Made by a program: the position numbers and the translations under genes. This document shows, in pieces, positions 54,222 to 64,000 of a DNA stretch of 64,000 nucleotides. Numbering within the stretch: position 1 is the stretch's first letter; every line of letters begins with the position of its first letter. The stretch is taken from assembly GCF_025847275.1 (NCBI RefSeq), contig NZ_JAOZEV010000001.1, forward strand, positions 186,001 to 250,000. Reading direction: 5' to 3'. Under the pieces are notes generated by a model, which had not been told where the DNA came from, did no database searches, and saw nothing but the letters and a program-made list of their open reading frames with translations. The stretch is from Flavobacterium frigoritolerans. Lineage in GTDB: Bacteria > Bacteroidota > Bacteroidia > Flavobacteriales > Flavobacteriaceae.

Positions 54222-56867
54222 TTATCGATTTAAATAAAGACGACCTTGTAAAGGCGGCCTGTTATCTTTATTAAAATGGACAACATAAAAATAAACACCA
54301 TTTGGAGCTACTCCATCAATTATTTTAGAATCAGAATTTTTACCATCCCAATCTGGTTTATTTTTATTGCCTTTAAACATTAAGTTCCCATATCTATTAT
54401 AAATTTCGAGTGTATAATCGGGATATAAAAAGTCTATATCGGGAATTGCATAAGTATCGTTTGTACCATCTCCATTTGGAGAAAACCCGTCGGGAATAAA
54501 GAAATCAGCATATTCTGTAGTAGAACAATTTGTAAGCGAAACTTTTACTATCAAAACATCATTCGAAAAACAATTTATCGTGGTTGAATATTCAAACCCA
54601 TAATAAGTTGCATTGTCCTGAAGCAAAGTTGCATTGGTTAACTGGTTTCCGTTATCTTGAGCATCATACCAAACTATCGAAGTAGGCGCATTAGTATTGT
54701 TAGATAAATCAGCAATTGTAGGATTATTTATTCCGCAAAAGTCTTGCCCTTTTAGTTTTAGTACTGGTGCTGGTATATCATTTATAGTAACAATACTTAA
54801 ACTTGCTGGCGATATACATCCTCCAGAAAGCGCTGTTTCTTTAACGTAATAATTTCCAGATACCAATATCGTTGAGGCAGACAAAGGTGTAGTAGCCATG
54901 ACTGAATCATACCATTTATATTGCGTTCCGTTAGGTGCTAAGTTAGCAACTGTAGCTCCATCTGATTTACAAAATATTTGAGAACTAGTCGTTGGCGCAA
55001 TCGGAATTGAGTTTATTAAAAAATCATCGAATAAACCTGTAGGTACAATATCACAAGTTGTTTCATTATTAGTAACTTTTGTAATTGTAACTCTAGTTGC
55101 CCCCGTATTAATGAGTAAATTTTGAGGAATAATAAAACTTCCTTTCCCACTTAACACAGCTAAGGCTATTGTTTGTGCTGTAGTCAAATTACTTCCCGAA
55201 ATAGTATATGAAATTGTAATATCTTTTAAAGTTCCGAGTCCTGAAATCGAAACTGGTACTGGTTCATTTAAACAATAATCTTTTATTTCTATCTTAATAT
55301 CAATTGATTTAGGCAACGGATTAACCACCATGTTTCCAGATACATTTGCAGCATTGGTACAACCAACAAGAGTATTTGTAATATTTGTAATTGTAACTAA
55401 TGAATTTCCATCCTTAGCAGTTAAAGTTGATGGTATTATAAAATTTGCTGCTCCGTTTACAACAGTAATCGAAACTACTTGTGCATTGGTATTATTTGCC
55501 CCCGTTAATTTATAAATAATACTGTATCTCCCATCTGGAAGACTTGAAGCTCCTGTAATTTGTACCAGCGCACTTTTATTTTGACAAACTGGATCGATTT
55601 TTATTTTTGCCGAATCAAGCTTAGGAATTGGATAAATAGTTAAAACGTCTGATAAATCATCAATTATAGTAGTACACGCTCCTTCAGATGTAAAAGGAGT
55701 AAATTCGGTAATTTCAATTTTAAACTGGCCTACCTTTTGAAAAAATATTGATGGCAACGAAAAAGTTACAGAACCGTTACTAATAGTCAACAATTCAGTA
55801 TTTGTTGCCGATGTTGGACCTGATATTTTATACGTAATATTGTATTGTCCATTGGGAATAACTTTGGTTCCACTAGTAAGCTTTGCTGAATAAGTGGCTC
55901 TAAGCATATCTGGTTCACATATATCTGAACTAACAACCAATGTTGCTCCTGTAAGATCAATTCTTTTTTCAATTCGTATTCTTACTGTTGCAAAATCAAT
56001 TTTACATATAGGATGCGGAGTATTGCTAACTGTGTAAGTAAAGGTATAAGTACCTTCTCCAAAAGTATTATAAATTCTTTGTACATCAATAAAATGATCT
56101 TTTATTGATGTTATTTCACCTGTGTTTTCATTATCTGTCCATTCGCCATTAGCATCTTCTCCAGAAAGCCGGCTATTTAAATCCAAATTAGAATAGATTG
56201 ATAAATCATCACTATCACATGCTAGTATATTAGCTGGAACACCTGCTTCTGGTGCTCTATAAACAGTAACAAATACTGTTGAAGAAACAGGTCCTGCACA
56301 ATCTCCTATCGCTGGAAATGAGTATGTAAACTGATAAGTACCTACTCCTAAATCTTTAGGATCAATAATACTACCAGTAACAGGACTTGCTTTTGTATTA
56401 TTATACCATTTTCCATTAGATTGTGGACTTAAAAAAGCTCCATTAAAAACATGAAATAAATCATATGCAGTAGCATCTGTACATGCTGCCCCAGTAGGAC
56501 CTGAAACACCCGGATATCCTCCAATAGCAACTGTAATTGTTGCCGAGTTATCAGTACAGCCTGGTACTCCAGAAACGGTATAAGTAAATCTATAAAAACC
56601 ACTTTTCCTTATTAGTTGGGCATTCAAAATCCCCGTAGCGCTATCTAATGCTTGCGAGAGATCATCATCTGTCCAAGTACCTCCAGCTATAGGATTTCCA
56701 TCTAACAATCCAAATAAATCAACAGTTTGACTCGTTGGATTAGGAATATCACATATGCTAGTTTTGGTATCCAAACCCGCACATTGCCCGAAATTTTTGG
56801 TAGGTAATAAAAATAAAGCTAGAAAAAACAAAAGCAACTTTAGTTCAACAAAGTATTTTTTAGACAT
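54222..56867 (-). CDS. T9SS type B sorting-domain surface protein (adhesin-like)
   Basis: An 881-residue secreted protein. Signal peptide (ending PTKNFGQCAG), then a row of Ig-like or PKD-like beta domains with repeated cysteines (GTYQFTYSFPAIGDCAGPVS, TVSNTPHPICKIDFATV), and at the end a gliding-motility-associated C-terminal domain: FIPDGFSPNGDGTNDTYAIP, YTLEIYNRYGNLMFKGNK and a final GRLYLNR. That type B domain sends it through the type IX system with the help of the PorP/SprF gene downstream. Probable cell-surface adhesin. Confidence 0.92.
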   Translation of the reverse strand: MSKKYFVELKLLLFFLALFLLPTKNFGQCAGLDTKTSICDIPNPTSQTVDLFGLLDGNPIAGGTWTDDDLSQALDSATGILNAQLIRKSGFYRFTYTVSGVPGCTDNSATITVAIGGYPGVSGPTGAACTDATAYDLFHVFNGAFLSPQSNGKWYNNTKASPVTGSIIDPKDLGVGTYQFTYSFPAIGDCAGPVSSTVFVTVYRAPEAGVPANILACDSDDLSIYSNLDLNSRLSGEDANGEWTDNENTGEITSIKDHFIDVQRIYNTFGEGTYTFTYTVSNTPHPICKIDFATVRIRIEKRIDLTGATLVVSSDICEPDMLRATYSAKLTSGTKVIPNGQYNITYKISGPTSATNTELLTISNGSVTFSLPSIFFQKVGQFKIEITEFTPFTSEGACTTIIDDLSDVLTIYPIPKLDSAKIKIDPVCQNKSALVQITGASSLPDGRYSIIYKLTGANNTNAQVVSITVVNGAANFIIPSTLTAKDGNSLVTITNITNTLVGCTNAANVSGNMVVNPLPKSIDIKIEIKDYCLNEPVPVSISGLGTLKDITISYTISGSNLTTAQTIALAVLSGKGSFIIPQNLLINTGATRVTITKVTNNETTCDIVPTGLFDDFLINSIPIAPTTSSQIFCKSDGATVANLAPNGTQYKWYDSVMATTPLSASTILVSGNYYVKETALSGGCISPASLSIVTINDIPAPVLKLKGQDFCGINNPTIADLSNNTNAPTSIVWYDAQDNGNQLTNATLLQDNATYYGFEYSTTINCFSNDVLIVKVSLTNCSTTEYADFFIPDGFSPNGDGTNDTYAIPDIDFLYPDYTLEIYNRYGNLMFKGNKNKPDWDGKNSDSKIIDGVAPNGVYFYVVHFNKDNRPPLQGRLYLNR

Positions 56868-57015
56868 ATATAATTATTAATTTTTTGTTAAAAATAGTAA
56901 ATCAATTCCTTAATACCAAAAACGCAGATTTTTTAATAATTAACAGACGAAAACAAAAAAAATATTATATTTCAGTAATTTAAAACATTTACATTAACAA
57001 AATCATTAAACAACA

Positions 57016-58338
57016 TTACAACTCATCCGTTAATCGAAACCTGAATTTTAGAATTTGACTGTCTCTCTCAACTTCCAAACTTATCCATATATCATCTTCA
57101 GATTTTAGTAATGTATTTATTTGCTGTAATGAATATCTGTACGCCTTATTTTTATTAATACTAATAATCACATCCCCGATTCTTAAGCCTGAACGTTCTG
57201 CTGCAGATTTTTTTCGAATATTAGCAATTTCGAAAACTGGTTTTAACTGAAATTTATATCTAAAATCATTACTGATTTTTGTTCCATTCTTATCAAAAGT
57301 TTCACCTCCCATAGGAACAGTTTCCAGATGTACCGTTTCTTGCACCCATTGCAATCCGTTATGCTGGATAATGATTCCACTTTTATTATATGTAAAAGGA
57401 TGAGAGAACTCTCTATTTTTCTTGAAGTACATTTTTTGATTTTCGTAATCAAAAACTACTGTAAATCGTCTTAATATCTCTCCCCCAACCGATCCTATCC
57501 TATCAGGAACCATTTTTACGTTTCGAATGGAACTTGAATCTGGAAAAGCAACAATGGGATGTATGAAATCGAAATCTCCAATAGAAAATTTAGAAATTCT
57601 AGCTCTTCTTCCCTCAATATCACCACTGAATCCTTTTCCTAAATAATCTTCAAAGTTTTTCTTTGGCAATTTAATCTTTGGATTTTGGAAGACCCAAAAA
57701 GAGTCACTATTTCCTGTATCAATTAGCAGCTTTGCAGGAATTCCTACACTATCAATAACTACATTTGAATAAAGATAAGGTTTTGCTCTCTCGATTGTGA
57801 TTGGAATATTTTTGAATTTTTTCTCTAATTTTTTTCTATACTTAGCAGTATCTCGATAGACGGTTACTTTTTTATTTTGATAATTTATCTCAACCAGATT
57901 ATTTTGAAAAAAACGATAGCCAATAATTCCATTTACAGGAATACCTATATGTGATGATAAATTAAATTCCTGATCTAATATAATATACAATAGGTTATTG
58001 GTAGATTTTAAACCATTTACTTCTAATGTATTATTAGTCGACTTTAAACCTTCGATAGATTCTTCAATCCCTAAACCTCTTAGTTTTATTTTCTCAATAT
58101 TAAAGAATCGCACCTCTTTTTTATCTTCTAAACTAAAAAGTACAGTATCATCTACTCCCGAATCTAATAAAAAATTTAGTTCAACACCATTGACGTTTAT
58201 AGGTATAAAAATTAAATTATTTATTAACTTAAAAGGAATAGTAACTCTATCTGTATGCTCATCAATAACAAATCCCTGTTGTGCAAATGCAGTAAAGGTG
58301 ATTATTTGCAAAAAAAACAAAGTAAATTTTCTTTTCAT
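57016..58338 (-). CDS. Retropepsin-like aspartic protease with PDZ domain
   Basis: A 440-residue exported protease. Signal peptide (ending TAFAQQG). Two pepsin-like half-sites: LLDSGVDDTVLF (Asp59) and LLIDTGNSDSFWVF near residue 206, both with the D[ST]G motif. A PDZ domain occupies about 345-425 (IANIRKKSAAERSGLRIGDV, INKNKAYRYSLQQINTLL). This combination is common in Bacteroidota and is thought to act in the periplasm; substrates unknown. Confidence 0.9.
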   Translation of the reverse strand: MKRKFTLFFLQIITFTAFAQQGFVIDEHTDRVTIPFKLINNLIFIPINVNGVELNFLLDSGVDDTVLFSLEDKKEVRFFNIEKIKLRGLGIEESIEGLKSTNNTLEVNGLKSTNNLLYIILDQEFNLSSHIGIPVNGIIGYRFFQNNLVEINYQNKKVTVYRDTAKYRKKLEKKFKNIPITIERAKPYLYSNVVIDSVGIPAKLLIDTGNSDSFWVFQNPKIKLPKKNFEDYLGKGFSGDIEGRRARISKFSIGDFDFIHPIVAFPDSSSIRNVKMVPDRIGSVGGEILRRFTVVFDYENQKMYFKKNREFSHPFTYNKSGIIIQHNGLQWVQETVHLETVPMGGETFDKNGTKISNDFRYKFQLKPVFEIANIRKKSAAERSGLRIGDVIISINKNKAYRYSLQQINTLLKSEDDIWISLEVERDSQILKFRFRLTDEL

Positions 58339-58459
58339 TAAGAGTATTTCTTATAAAAATACTAAAATTTTAGTTAATTAATACAAATTCACAACTACAT
58401 ATATTGTTTACGTTAAATTCGAAAAAAAAATGCAAATTTGCACTTCAATAATTTAGATC

Positions 58460-59656
58460 ATGCCAAAAATTTCAAGCAAAGGCAAAAACATGCCCGAATC
58501 ACCGATACGAAAACTTGCTCCTTATGCTGATATAGCTAAGAAAAAAGGGCACAAAGTGTATCACTTAAACATTGGTCAACCTGATATAAAAACCCCCGAA
58601 GTCGCCATCGCGGCCATAAAAAATATTGATTTAAGTATTATTGAATATAGTCCATCTGCGGGCTATGAAAGTTATAGAAAAAAACTAGCTCAATTTTACC
58701 AACATCAGAACGTAAGTGTAAACAAGGAAGATATAATTATTACAACCGGAGGTTCTGAAGCTTTACTTTTTGCATTAGCAACAATTACCGATCCAGGAGA
58801 CGAAATTATCATTCCGGAACCTTTTTATGCTAATTACAATGCTTTTTCAGCATCAACAGGTGCAACTGTAGTTCCTGTAATTTCAAGTATTGAAACAGCA
58901 TTTGCTTTACCTAGCATTGCTTCTTTCGAAAAACTGATTACGCCAAAAACTAAAGCTATACTAATATGTAATCCAGGAAATCCAACTGGATATTTATATT
59001 CTGAGTCTGAAATTTTGCAATTAGCAGATTTAGTTAAGAAACATGATTTGTATTTAATTGCCGACGAAGTGTATCGTGAGTTTACCTACGATGGCGATAT
59101 TCATTATTCTGTAATGAACCTAAAAGGTATCGAACAAAACGTAATTATGGTTGATTCAGTTTCTAAACGTTACAGTATGTGTGGCGCTAGAATTGGCTGT
59201 TTAATCTCGAAAAATAAAGATGTTATTGCGACAGTAATGAAATTTGCTCAAGCTCGTTTAAGTCCGCCTACTATTGAACAAATTGCATGTGAAGCAGCTA
59301 TTGACACTCCACAAAGTTATTTTGACGAAGTAATTTCTGAATACAGAGAGCGAAGAGATACTTTAATCACTGAGCTTAATAAAATAGAAGGAGTTATAGT
59401 TACCAAACCTAAAGGAGCATTTTATTGTATTGCTCAATTACCCATTGATAATGCAGACGTTTTTGCACAATGGCTATTAGAAAGTTACGATTATAACGGT
59501 AAAACTGTAATGATTGCTCCTGCTGCAGGGTTTTACTCAACTCCAGGGATGGGATTAAACCAAGTACGTATTGCATATGTCTTAAACAAAGAAGATTTAA
59601 TTCAAGCTGTTACTGTTTTAAAAGAGGCACTTTTAGTATATAATGCTAAAAAATAG
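58460..59656 (+). CDS. PLP-dependent aminotransferase (class I/II)
   Basis: A 398-residue fold-type I aminotransferase, aspartate/aromatic type. PLP lysine Lys236 in VDSVSKRYSMCGARIG; NPGNPTGYLYS and DEVYREFTYDG are the cofactor-binding motifs, LNIGQPDIKTPEVA is the front. Length normal. Substrate among aspartate, aromatic or N-acyl amino acids cannot be fixed. A perfect palindrome TGCAAATTTGCA (58431-58442) lies just upstream. Confidence 0.92.
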   Translation: MPKISSKGKNMPESPIRKLAPYADIAKKKGHKVYHLNIGQPDIKTPEVAIAAIKNIDLSIIEYSPSAGYESYRKKLAQFYQHQNVSVNKEDIIITTGGSEALLFALATITDPGDEIIIPEPFYANYNAFSASTGATVVPVISSIETAFALPSIASFEKLITPKTKAILICNPGNPTGYLYSESEILQLADLVKKHDLYLIADEVYREFTYDGDIHYSVMNLKGIEQNVIMVDSVSKRYSMCGARIGCLISKNKDVIATVMKFAQARLSPPTIEQIACEAAIDTPQSYFDEVISEYRERRDTLITELNKIEGVIVTKPKGAFYCIAQLPIDNADVFAQWLLESYDYNGKTVMIAPAAGFYSTPGMGLNQVRIAYVLNKEDLIQAVTVLKEALLVYNAKK

Positions 59657-59868
59657 GAGGCAATAAAAAAAACAAATAGTTAATAAAATGCAAATGGCAA
59701 CAACGATTAAAAGTTGTTGTCATTTCTGTTTTAGGCACATACGGGTTCCAGAATTAATTTATATCTAAAAACTGCACATTAAATAGTAGAAACGATAGAA
59801 ACTGTTTCCCTTTTATTAATTATCTTTACGCACTCAAAAAGATATACCCATTATAATAGTAGTTTTTA

Positions 59869-60540
59869 ATGATAAATAACGAAGATTTTTTAGACGAAAT
59901 AGGTGACAATCATATCGGATCAAGTGCGCAAAACCCAATTAGAGAAGATGCTTTTGCAATTACTGACGATGAAAAAATTGAAAAAATAAAGAAAGATGTT
60001 GAAAATATTCTGATTACACTTGGAATGGACTTAACAGACGACAGTTTAAAAGGCACTCCAAATAGAGTAGCCAAAATGTTTGTTAAAGAAATTTTTGGAG
60101 GACTTAATCCTGTAAGAAAACCTAAAGCATCTACTTTTGATAATAATTATAAGTATGGCGAGATGTTGGTTGAAAAAAACATTACGCTTTATTCTACCTG
60201 CGAACACCATTTATTACCAATTATAGGAAGAGCTCATGTTGCTTACATCTCTAATGGAAGAGTAATTGGTCTATCAAAAATGAACCGAATTGTTGAGTAT
60301 TACTCTAAAAGACCTCAGGTACAAGAGCGCTTAACTATGCAAATCGTTCAGGAATTACAAAGAGCCCTTGGCACTGAAGATGTAGCCTGCGTTATAGACG
60401 CAAAGCACCTTTGTGTAAACTCAAGAGGAATTAAAGATATTGAAAGCAGTACTGTAACATCTGAATTTGGCGGTAAATTTAAAGATCCTCAAACAAGAAG
60501 AGAATTTTTGGACTACATTAAATTAGAAACTCAGTTTTAA
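59869..60540 (+). CDS. folE: GTP cyclohydrolase I
   Basis: First enzyme of folate and tetrahydropterin synthesis: GTP to dihydroneopterin triphosphate. 223 residues with the zinc and catalytic motif STCEHHLLPIIGRAHVAYIS, and RLTMQIVQELQRAL plus VNSRGIKDIESSTVTSEFGG at the end. The N-terminal 40 residues are a flexible, acidic extension common in this phylum. Neighbours folE, cysS, yidD and lgt are all plus-strand. Confidence 0.96.
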   Translation: MINNEDFLDEIGDNHIGSSAQNPIREDAFAITDDEKIEKIKKDVENILITLGMDLTDDSLKGTPNRVAKMFVKEIFGGLNPVRKPKASTFDNNYKYGEMLVEKNITLYSTCEHHLLPIIGRAHVAYISNGRVIGLSKMNRIVEYYSKRPQVQERLTMQIVQELQRALGTEDVACVIDAKHLCVNSRGIKDIESSTVTSEFGGKFKDPQTRREFLDYIKLETQF

Positions 60541-60608
60541 ATTCTGATTAATTGTTTATTTGTTCAATCGTTTAATCGAAAACAGCTAAACAAATAAAGC
60601 TAAAAAGA

Positions 60609-61007
60609 ATGTACGTTTTTTCATTTGAAAAGTTAGAAGTTTGGCAGAACTCAAGAATGTTTGTTTTGGATATTTATAAATTGACTAGTAATTTCCCTTC
60701 AAATGAAACATTTGGAATAACTTCTCAAATAAAAAGAAGTTCATCGTCAATAACAACAAATATTGCCGAAGGAACTTCGAGAAATACAAATAAAGACAAA
60801 GCACATTTTTTAACTATTTCATATTCATCTGCAATGGAGACTTTAAATCATTTAATTATATCAAAGGATTTAAATTATATATCAGAAGATGATTATATAA
60901 ATTGTCGAGGAAAAATTGAAAAAATTTGCAATCAGATAAATAGTTTAAAAAAATACTATCTTTCAAAAGAACAAAATACAGCTAGCGATAAATGTTTACA
61001 CGATTAA
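60609..61007 (+). CDS. Four-helix-bundle protein (S23/IVS type)
   Basis: A 132-residue protein of the four-helix-bundle family first seen in intervening sequences of 23S rRNA genes and related to the diversity-element protein Avd: FSFEKLEVWQNSRMFVLDIY, QIKRSSSSITTNIAEGTSRN, HFLTISYSSAMETLNHLIIS. It sits between folE and cysS, bracketed by short TTAAACAAATCAA-like repeats on both sides, which suggests a small mobile insertion. No rRNA or reverse transcriptase is nearby. Confidence 0.88.
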   Translation: MYVFSFEKLEVWQNSRMFVLDIYKLTSNFPSNETFGITSQIKRSSSSITTNIAEGTSRNTNKDKAHFLTISYSSAMETLNHLIISKDLNYISEDDYINCRGKIEKICNQINSLKKYYLSKEQNTASDKCLHD

Positions 61008-61045
61008 ACAAATCAACAATTAAAACAATCAAATAGTAAAACAAC

Positions 61046-62527
61046 ATGCCTTTATATACAAGTCAACATCTAAAAATATACAATTCGCTTTCGGGTGAAA
61101 AAGAGAATTTCAATCCTATTCATGAAGGAAATGTTGGAATGTATGTTTGCGGGCCAACGGTTTACAGCAATGTACACTTAGGGAATGTGAGAACTTTTAT
61201 GTCATTTGATGTGATTTTTAGGTATTTTTTGCATTTGAATTACAAGGTACGCTATGTACGAAATATTACTGATGTTGGTCATATTGTTGATGATGTAGAT
61301 GAAGGAGAAGATAAAATTGCAAAAAAAGCACGTTTAGAACAATTGGAACCAATGGAAATTGTACAGCGTTATACTGTAGATTTTCATGACATCCTTAAAG
61401 CTTTTAATTTTTTACCTCCTAGTATTGAACCTACTGCAACTGGTCATATTATTGAACAAATTGAAATTGTCAAAAAAATAATCGACACTGGAATTGGTTA
61501 CGAAGCAAACGGATCAGTATATTTTGATGTTGTAAAATATAACGAAACCAACAATTACGGTATATTAAGTGGGCGAAATATCGAAGATATGCTAGCTAAT
61601 ACACGCGATCTTGACGGTCAATCAGACAAAAGAAACCCTCAGGATTTTGCTCTTTGGAAAAAAGCAGAACCCCAACATATAATGAGATGGCCTTCACCTT
61701 GGAGCGATGGTTTTCCTGGTTGGCATCTTGAATGTACTGCAATGAGTACTAAATATTTAGGAAATCATTTTGATATTCACGGTGGTGGAATGGATTTAAA
61801 ATTCCCACATCATGAATGTGAAATTGCACAAAACGAAGCTTGTACTGGTCAGAGTCCAGTAAATTATTGGATGCATGCCAATATGCTTACTCTAAACGGA
61901 AAGAAAATGGCAAAATCAACTGGGAATAATATTTTACCTGGTGAGATTTTGAGTGGAGAAAATACTATTCTTAGCAAACCATTCTCAGCTTCTGTAGCTC
62001 GTTTTTTTATGTTGCAAGCTCATTACCGAAGCATCTTAGATTTTTCGGATGATGCTATTGTTGCAGCCGAAAAAGGATACAAACGATTAATGGAAGCTAT
62101 GGATTCATTAGATTCGATTACTCCAAGCGCTACTTCATCAATTAACATTGCTAGCTGGAAACAATTATGCTACGATGCCATGAATGATGATTTTAACACT
62201 CCTATTTTAATCGCGCAATTATTTGAAGCCGTTCGTTATGTTAATTTATTAAAAGAGAAAAAGGAAACTATTACCTCTGAAGATCTAAACAACCTAACAA
62301 CTTCATTAAAAGCATTTGTATTTGATGTTTTAGGACTTAAAGATGAAAAAGCCTCAGACACCAACAATGATAAATTGGAAGGTGTTGTAACAATGCTAAT
62401 TGAAATGAGAAATCAAGCAAGAGCTGATAAAGATTTTGCACTTTCTGATCAAATTAGAGATCAATTGATTGAATTAGGTATTCAACTAAAAGATGGTAAA
62501 GATGGAACTTTATTTAGTGTCAATTAG
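61046..62527 (+). CDS. cysS: Cysteinyl-tRNA synthetase
   Basis: Charges tRNA-Cys. 493 residues, class I: HIGH-like motif in [17 protein letters not shown], zinc site at CGPTVYS and ECTAMS, KMSKS-like [15 protein letters not shown]-terminal DALR region and the end [15 protein letters not shown]. Length normal for the bacterial enzyme. Confidence 0.97.
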   Translation: MPLYTSQHLKIYNSLSGEKENFNPIHEGNVGMYVCGPTVYSNVHLGNVRTFMSFDVIFRYFLHLNYKVRYVRNITDVGHIVDDVDEGEDKIAKKARLEQLEPMEIVQRYTVDFHDILKAFNFLPPSIEPTATGHIIEQIEIVKKIIDTGIGYEANGSVYFDVVKYNETNNYGILSGRNIEDMLANTRDLDGQSDKRNPQDFALWKKAEPQHIMRWPSPWSDGFPGWHLECTAMSTKYLGNHFDIHGGGMDLKFPHHECEIAQNEACTGQSPVNYWMHANMLTLNGKKMAKSTGNNILPGEILSGENTILSKPFSASVARFFMLQAHYRSILDFSDDAIVAAEKGYKRLMEAMDSLDSITPSATSSINIASWKQLCYDAMNDDFNTPILIAQLFEAVRYVNLLKEKKETITSEDLNNLTTSLKAFVFDVLGLKDEKASDTNNDKLEGVVTMLIEMRNQARADKDFALSDQIRDQLIELGIQLKDGKDGTLFSVN

Positions 62528-62703
62528 CCAAAATAATTAAATTTCATTAAGCAATTAATGATTTTTGAATTATACGATTAACGATACTTGATTATCCTCC
62601 GAAATGAAAATTGAAACTGTTTAATTTATTTAAAAAATCAAATATGTATAAGCATTTTTTCGTTCCTTTATTTCAAAAATCGTGTAATCTACAAGCTTAA
62701 GTG

Positions 62704-62946
62704 ATGAAAATCCTCATATATCCATTTGTTTTACTTGTACGGTTTTACCAAAATGCGATTTCCCCCTTTACCCCTGCGGCTTGCCGTTTTGAACCAACAT
62801 GCTCCAGCTATATGATTGAAGCCTTGCAAGCTCATGGTTTATTTTATGGTGGCTATCTAGGAGTCAAACGAATACTCAGCTGCCATCCGTGGGGAAGAAG
62901 TGGCTACGATCCTGTCCCTGAAAAGAAATGCAAACACAAACATTAA
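62704..62946 (+). CDS. yidD: Membrane protein insertion efficiency factor YidD
   Basis: An 80-residue protein that helps YidC insert membrane proteins. Family signature throughout: [33 protein letters not shown] and [17 protein letters not shown] with three Cys. A GTG at 62701 is also in frame, but the ATG at 62704 gives the usual YidD start [16 protein letters not shown]. Confidence 0.95.
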   Translation: MKILIYPFVLLVRFYQNAISPFTPAACRFEPTCSSYMIEALQAHGLFYGGYLGVKRILSCHPWGRSGYDPVPEKKCKHKH

Positions 62947-63009
62947 CTTTTTATAAAGTATAACTTTACTTTAAATATTTATTTTTACAACATAAAAATA
63001 TACTACTAC

Positions 63010-63936
63010 ATGATACACGCTTTAAACATTGTTTGGAATCCTTCGGAAGGAATTGATTTAGGTTTTTTTATGATTCGATATTACAGCCTAATGTTCGTAA
63101 TTGCTTTTGGATTAGGATGGTACATAATGAAACAAATTTTCGAACGTGAAAATGAACCAATCGACAAATTAGACTCTTTATTTATCTGGACTGTTTTAGC
63201 AACTTTAGTTGGAGCACGTTTAGGTCACGTTTTATTTTACGATTGGGAATATTATAGAAATCATGTTTCTGAAATCTTTTTACCTTTCCGCTTTAGTCCA
63301 AATTTTGAATTCACAGGATACCAAGGATTAGCTAGTCATGGTGCAGCAATCGCAATTATAATTGCAATGTACTATTACAGCAAAAAGATATTAAAACGTC
63401 CTTTATTATGGATATTAGACAGAGTTGTAATTCCTGTTGCCAGTGGGGCAATATTTGTACGTTTAGGTAATTTCTTTAATTCAGAAATCACAGGAAACGA
63501 AACAGATTCTGTTTTTGGAATTCGTTTTTTACATGAATATTTCAGTAAAAACGATGCGGTAAACAAAACTCAAATTGCCAATCCAAAAGACGCATATACT
63601 GCTATTGCAACAGATCCTAAATTTGCTGATTTATTAGCACAGGTTCCTGTAAAACATCCAGCGCAACTATATGAAGGTTTTTGCTACATTTTTGTTTTTG
63701 CAATCCTTTACTATTTATACTGGAAAACAAATGCAAGTCAAAAACCTGGATTTTTGTTCGGATTGTTTTTAGTACTTTTATTTGTTGTTCGTTTTATAGT
63801 CGAATTTGTAAAAGAAAGTCAAGGCGGTATTGAAAGCGAATTAGGCCTATTTTCAACAGGACAGTGGCTAAGTATTCCGTTTATAATAGTTGGAACTTAC
63901 TTTATGATTAGAGCAAATAAAAAAGCTTCTTTATAA
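63010..63936 (+). CDS. lgt: Prolipoprotein diacylglyceryl transferase
   Basis: Adds diacylglycerol to the lipobox cysteine of lipoproteins, so it serves the many lipoproteins of this window. 308 residues, about seven membrane helices. Signature RLGNFFNSEITG, the Lgt loop HPAQLYEGF and GLASHGAAIAIIIAM. A central insertion of about 25 residues (YFSKNDAVNKTQIANPKDAY) is larger than in E. coli Lgt but common in this phylum. Confidence 0.96.
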   Translation: MIHALNIVWNPSEGIDLGFFMIRYYSLMFVIAFGLGWYIMKQIFERENEPIDKLDSLFIWTVLATLVGARLGHVLFYDWEYYRNHVSEIFLPFRFSPNFEFTGYQGLASHGAAIAIIIAMYYYSKKILKRPLLWILDRVVIPVASGAIFVRLGNFFNSEITGNETDSVFGIRFLHEYFSKNDAVNKTQIANPKDAYTAIATDPKFADLLAQVPVKHPAQLYEGFCYIFVFAILYYLYWKTNASQKPGFLFGLFLVLLFVVRFIVEFVKESQGGIESELGLFSTGQWLSIPFIIVGTYFMIRANKKASL

Positions 63937-63959
63937 ACAATAAACACATACAAATAAAG

Positions 63960-63998
63960 AGACCCGATACCTTCATATGAGAGTATCGGGTCTTTTTT
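63960..63998 (+). terminator. Terminator of lgt
   Basis: AGACCCGATAC / GTATCGGGTCT with a loop of about 11 nt, then a T-run at the right edge of the window. Confidence 0.88.
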
Positions 63999-64000
63999 TG

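Overview
The window reads as a chromosomal segment of a Flavobacterium-like member of the Bacteroidota. The evidence is an AT-rich sequence with promoters of the Bacteroidota form (TTG/TTTG, about 19 bp, TAnnTTTG), lipoproteins, a gliding/T9SS type B sorting-domain protein with PorP/SprF and OmpA partners, DUF4197, DUF6265 and CsbD genes, and intergenic repeat families of flavobacterial style. Core genes (icmF partial, purU, katA, pyrF, prfA, a type IA topoisomerase, valS, folE, cysS, yidD, lgt) are interleaved with accessory islands. No tRNA, rRNA or CRISPR array was seen.

Layout. 1-12.6 kb: fused acyl-CoA mutase (cut at the left edge), two secreted or unknown proteins, purU, a dense tandem-repeat intergenic region, catalase, a BtuF-like protein, pyrF and an OmpA/TSP3 outer-membrane protein. 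12.7-19.3 kb (+ strand): a stress and signalling cluster with Dps, CsbD, AraC-type regulator, response regulator, CHASE3 histidine kinase, a lipoprotein, a beta-barrel protein and four small envelope proteins. 19.6-20.7 kb: prfA with a structured element upstream. 21.0-22.7 kb: small hypothetical genes.

23.1-30.8 kb is the most striking part. A type VI secretion tube protein (TssD/Hcp) is fused to a C-terminal cysteine-hydrolase-like toxin domain. Behind it lies about 6 kb of candidate immunity genes, most of them lipoproteins: five paralogues of one family, one full and one truncated member of a second family, and several unrelated single genes. Among them sit a headless second copy of the toxin C-terminus and a third, decayed fragment. 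Seven of the later genes begin just after or inside a short remnant of the effector's last codons (FKSNYYGYIE-like), so the whole looks like an array built by repeated duplication and recombination at the effector/immunity junction. Decayed pieces of one small gene family lie on both sides of it.

31-44 kb: RidA-like secreted protein without the usual arginine, acyltransferase, topoisomerase, DUF6265 lipoprotein, MFS transporter, a DUF4198 protein plus TonB-dependent siderophore receptor (both with textbook promoters), and an APC permease. 44.5-47.1 kb: a two-gene Septu-like defence module (HNH protein PtuB and ATPase PtuA) inserted at the 3' end of valS and bracketed by direct repeats that duplicate the valS terminus and its terminator. 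47-64 kb: valS, DUF1573 protein, lipoprotein, a T9SS type B adhesin-like protein / PorP-SprF / OmpA operon, a PDZ aspartic protease, aminotransferase, folE, a four-helix-bundle protein, cysS, yidD and lgt.
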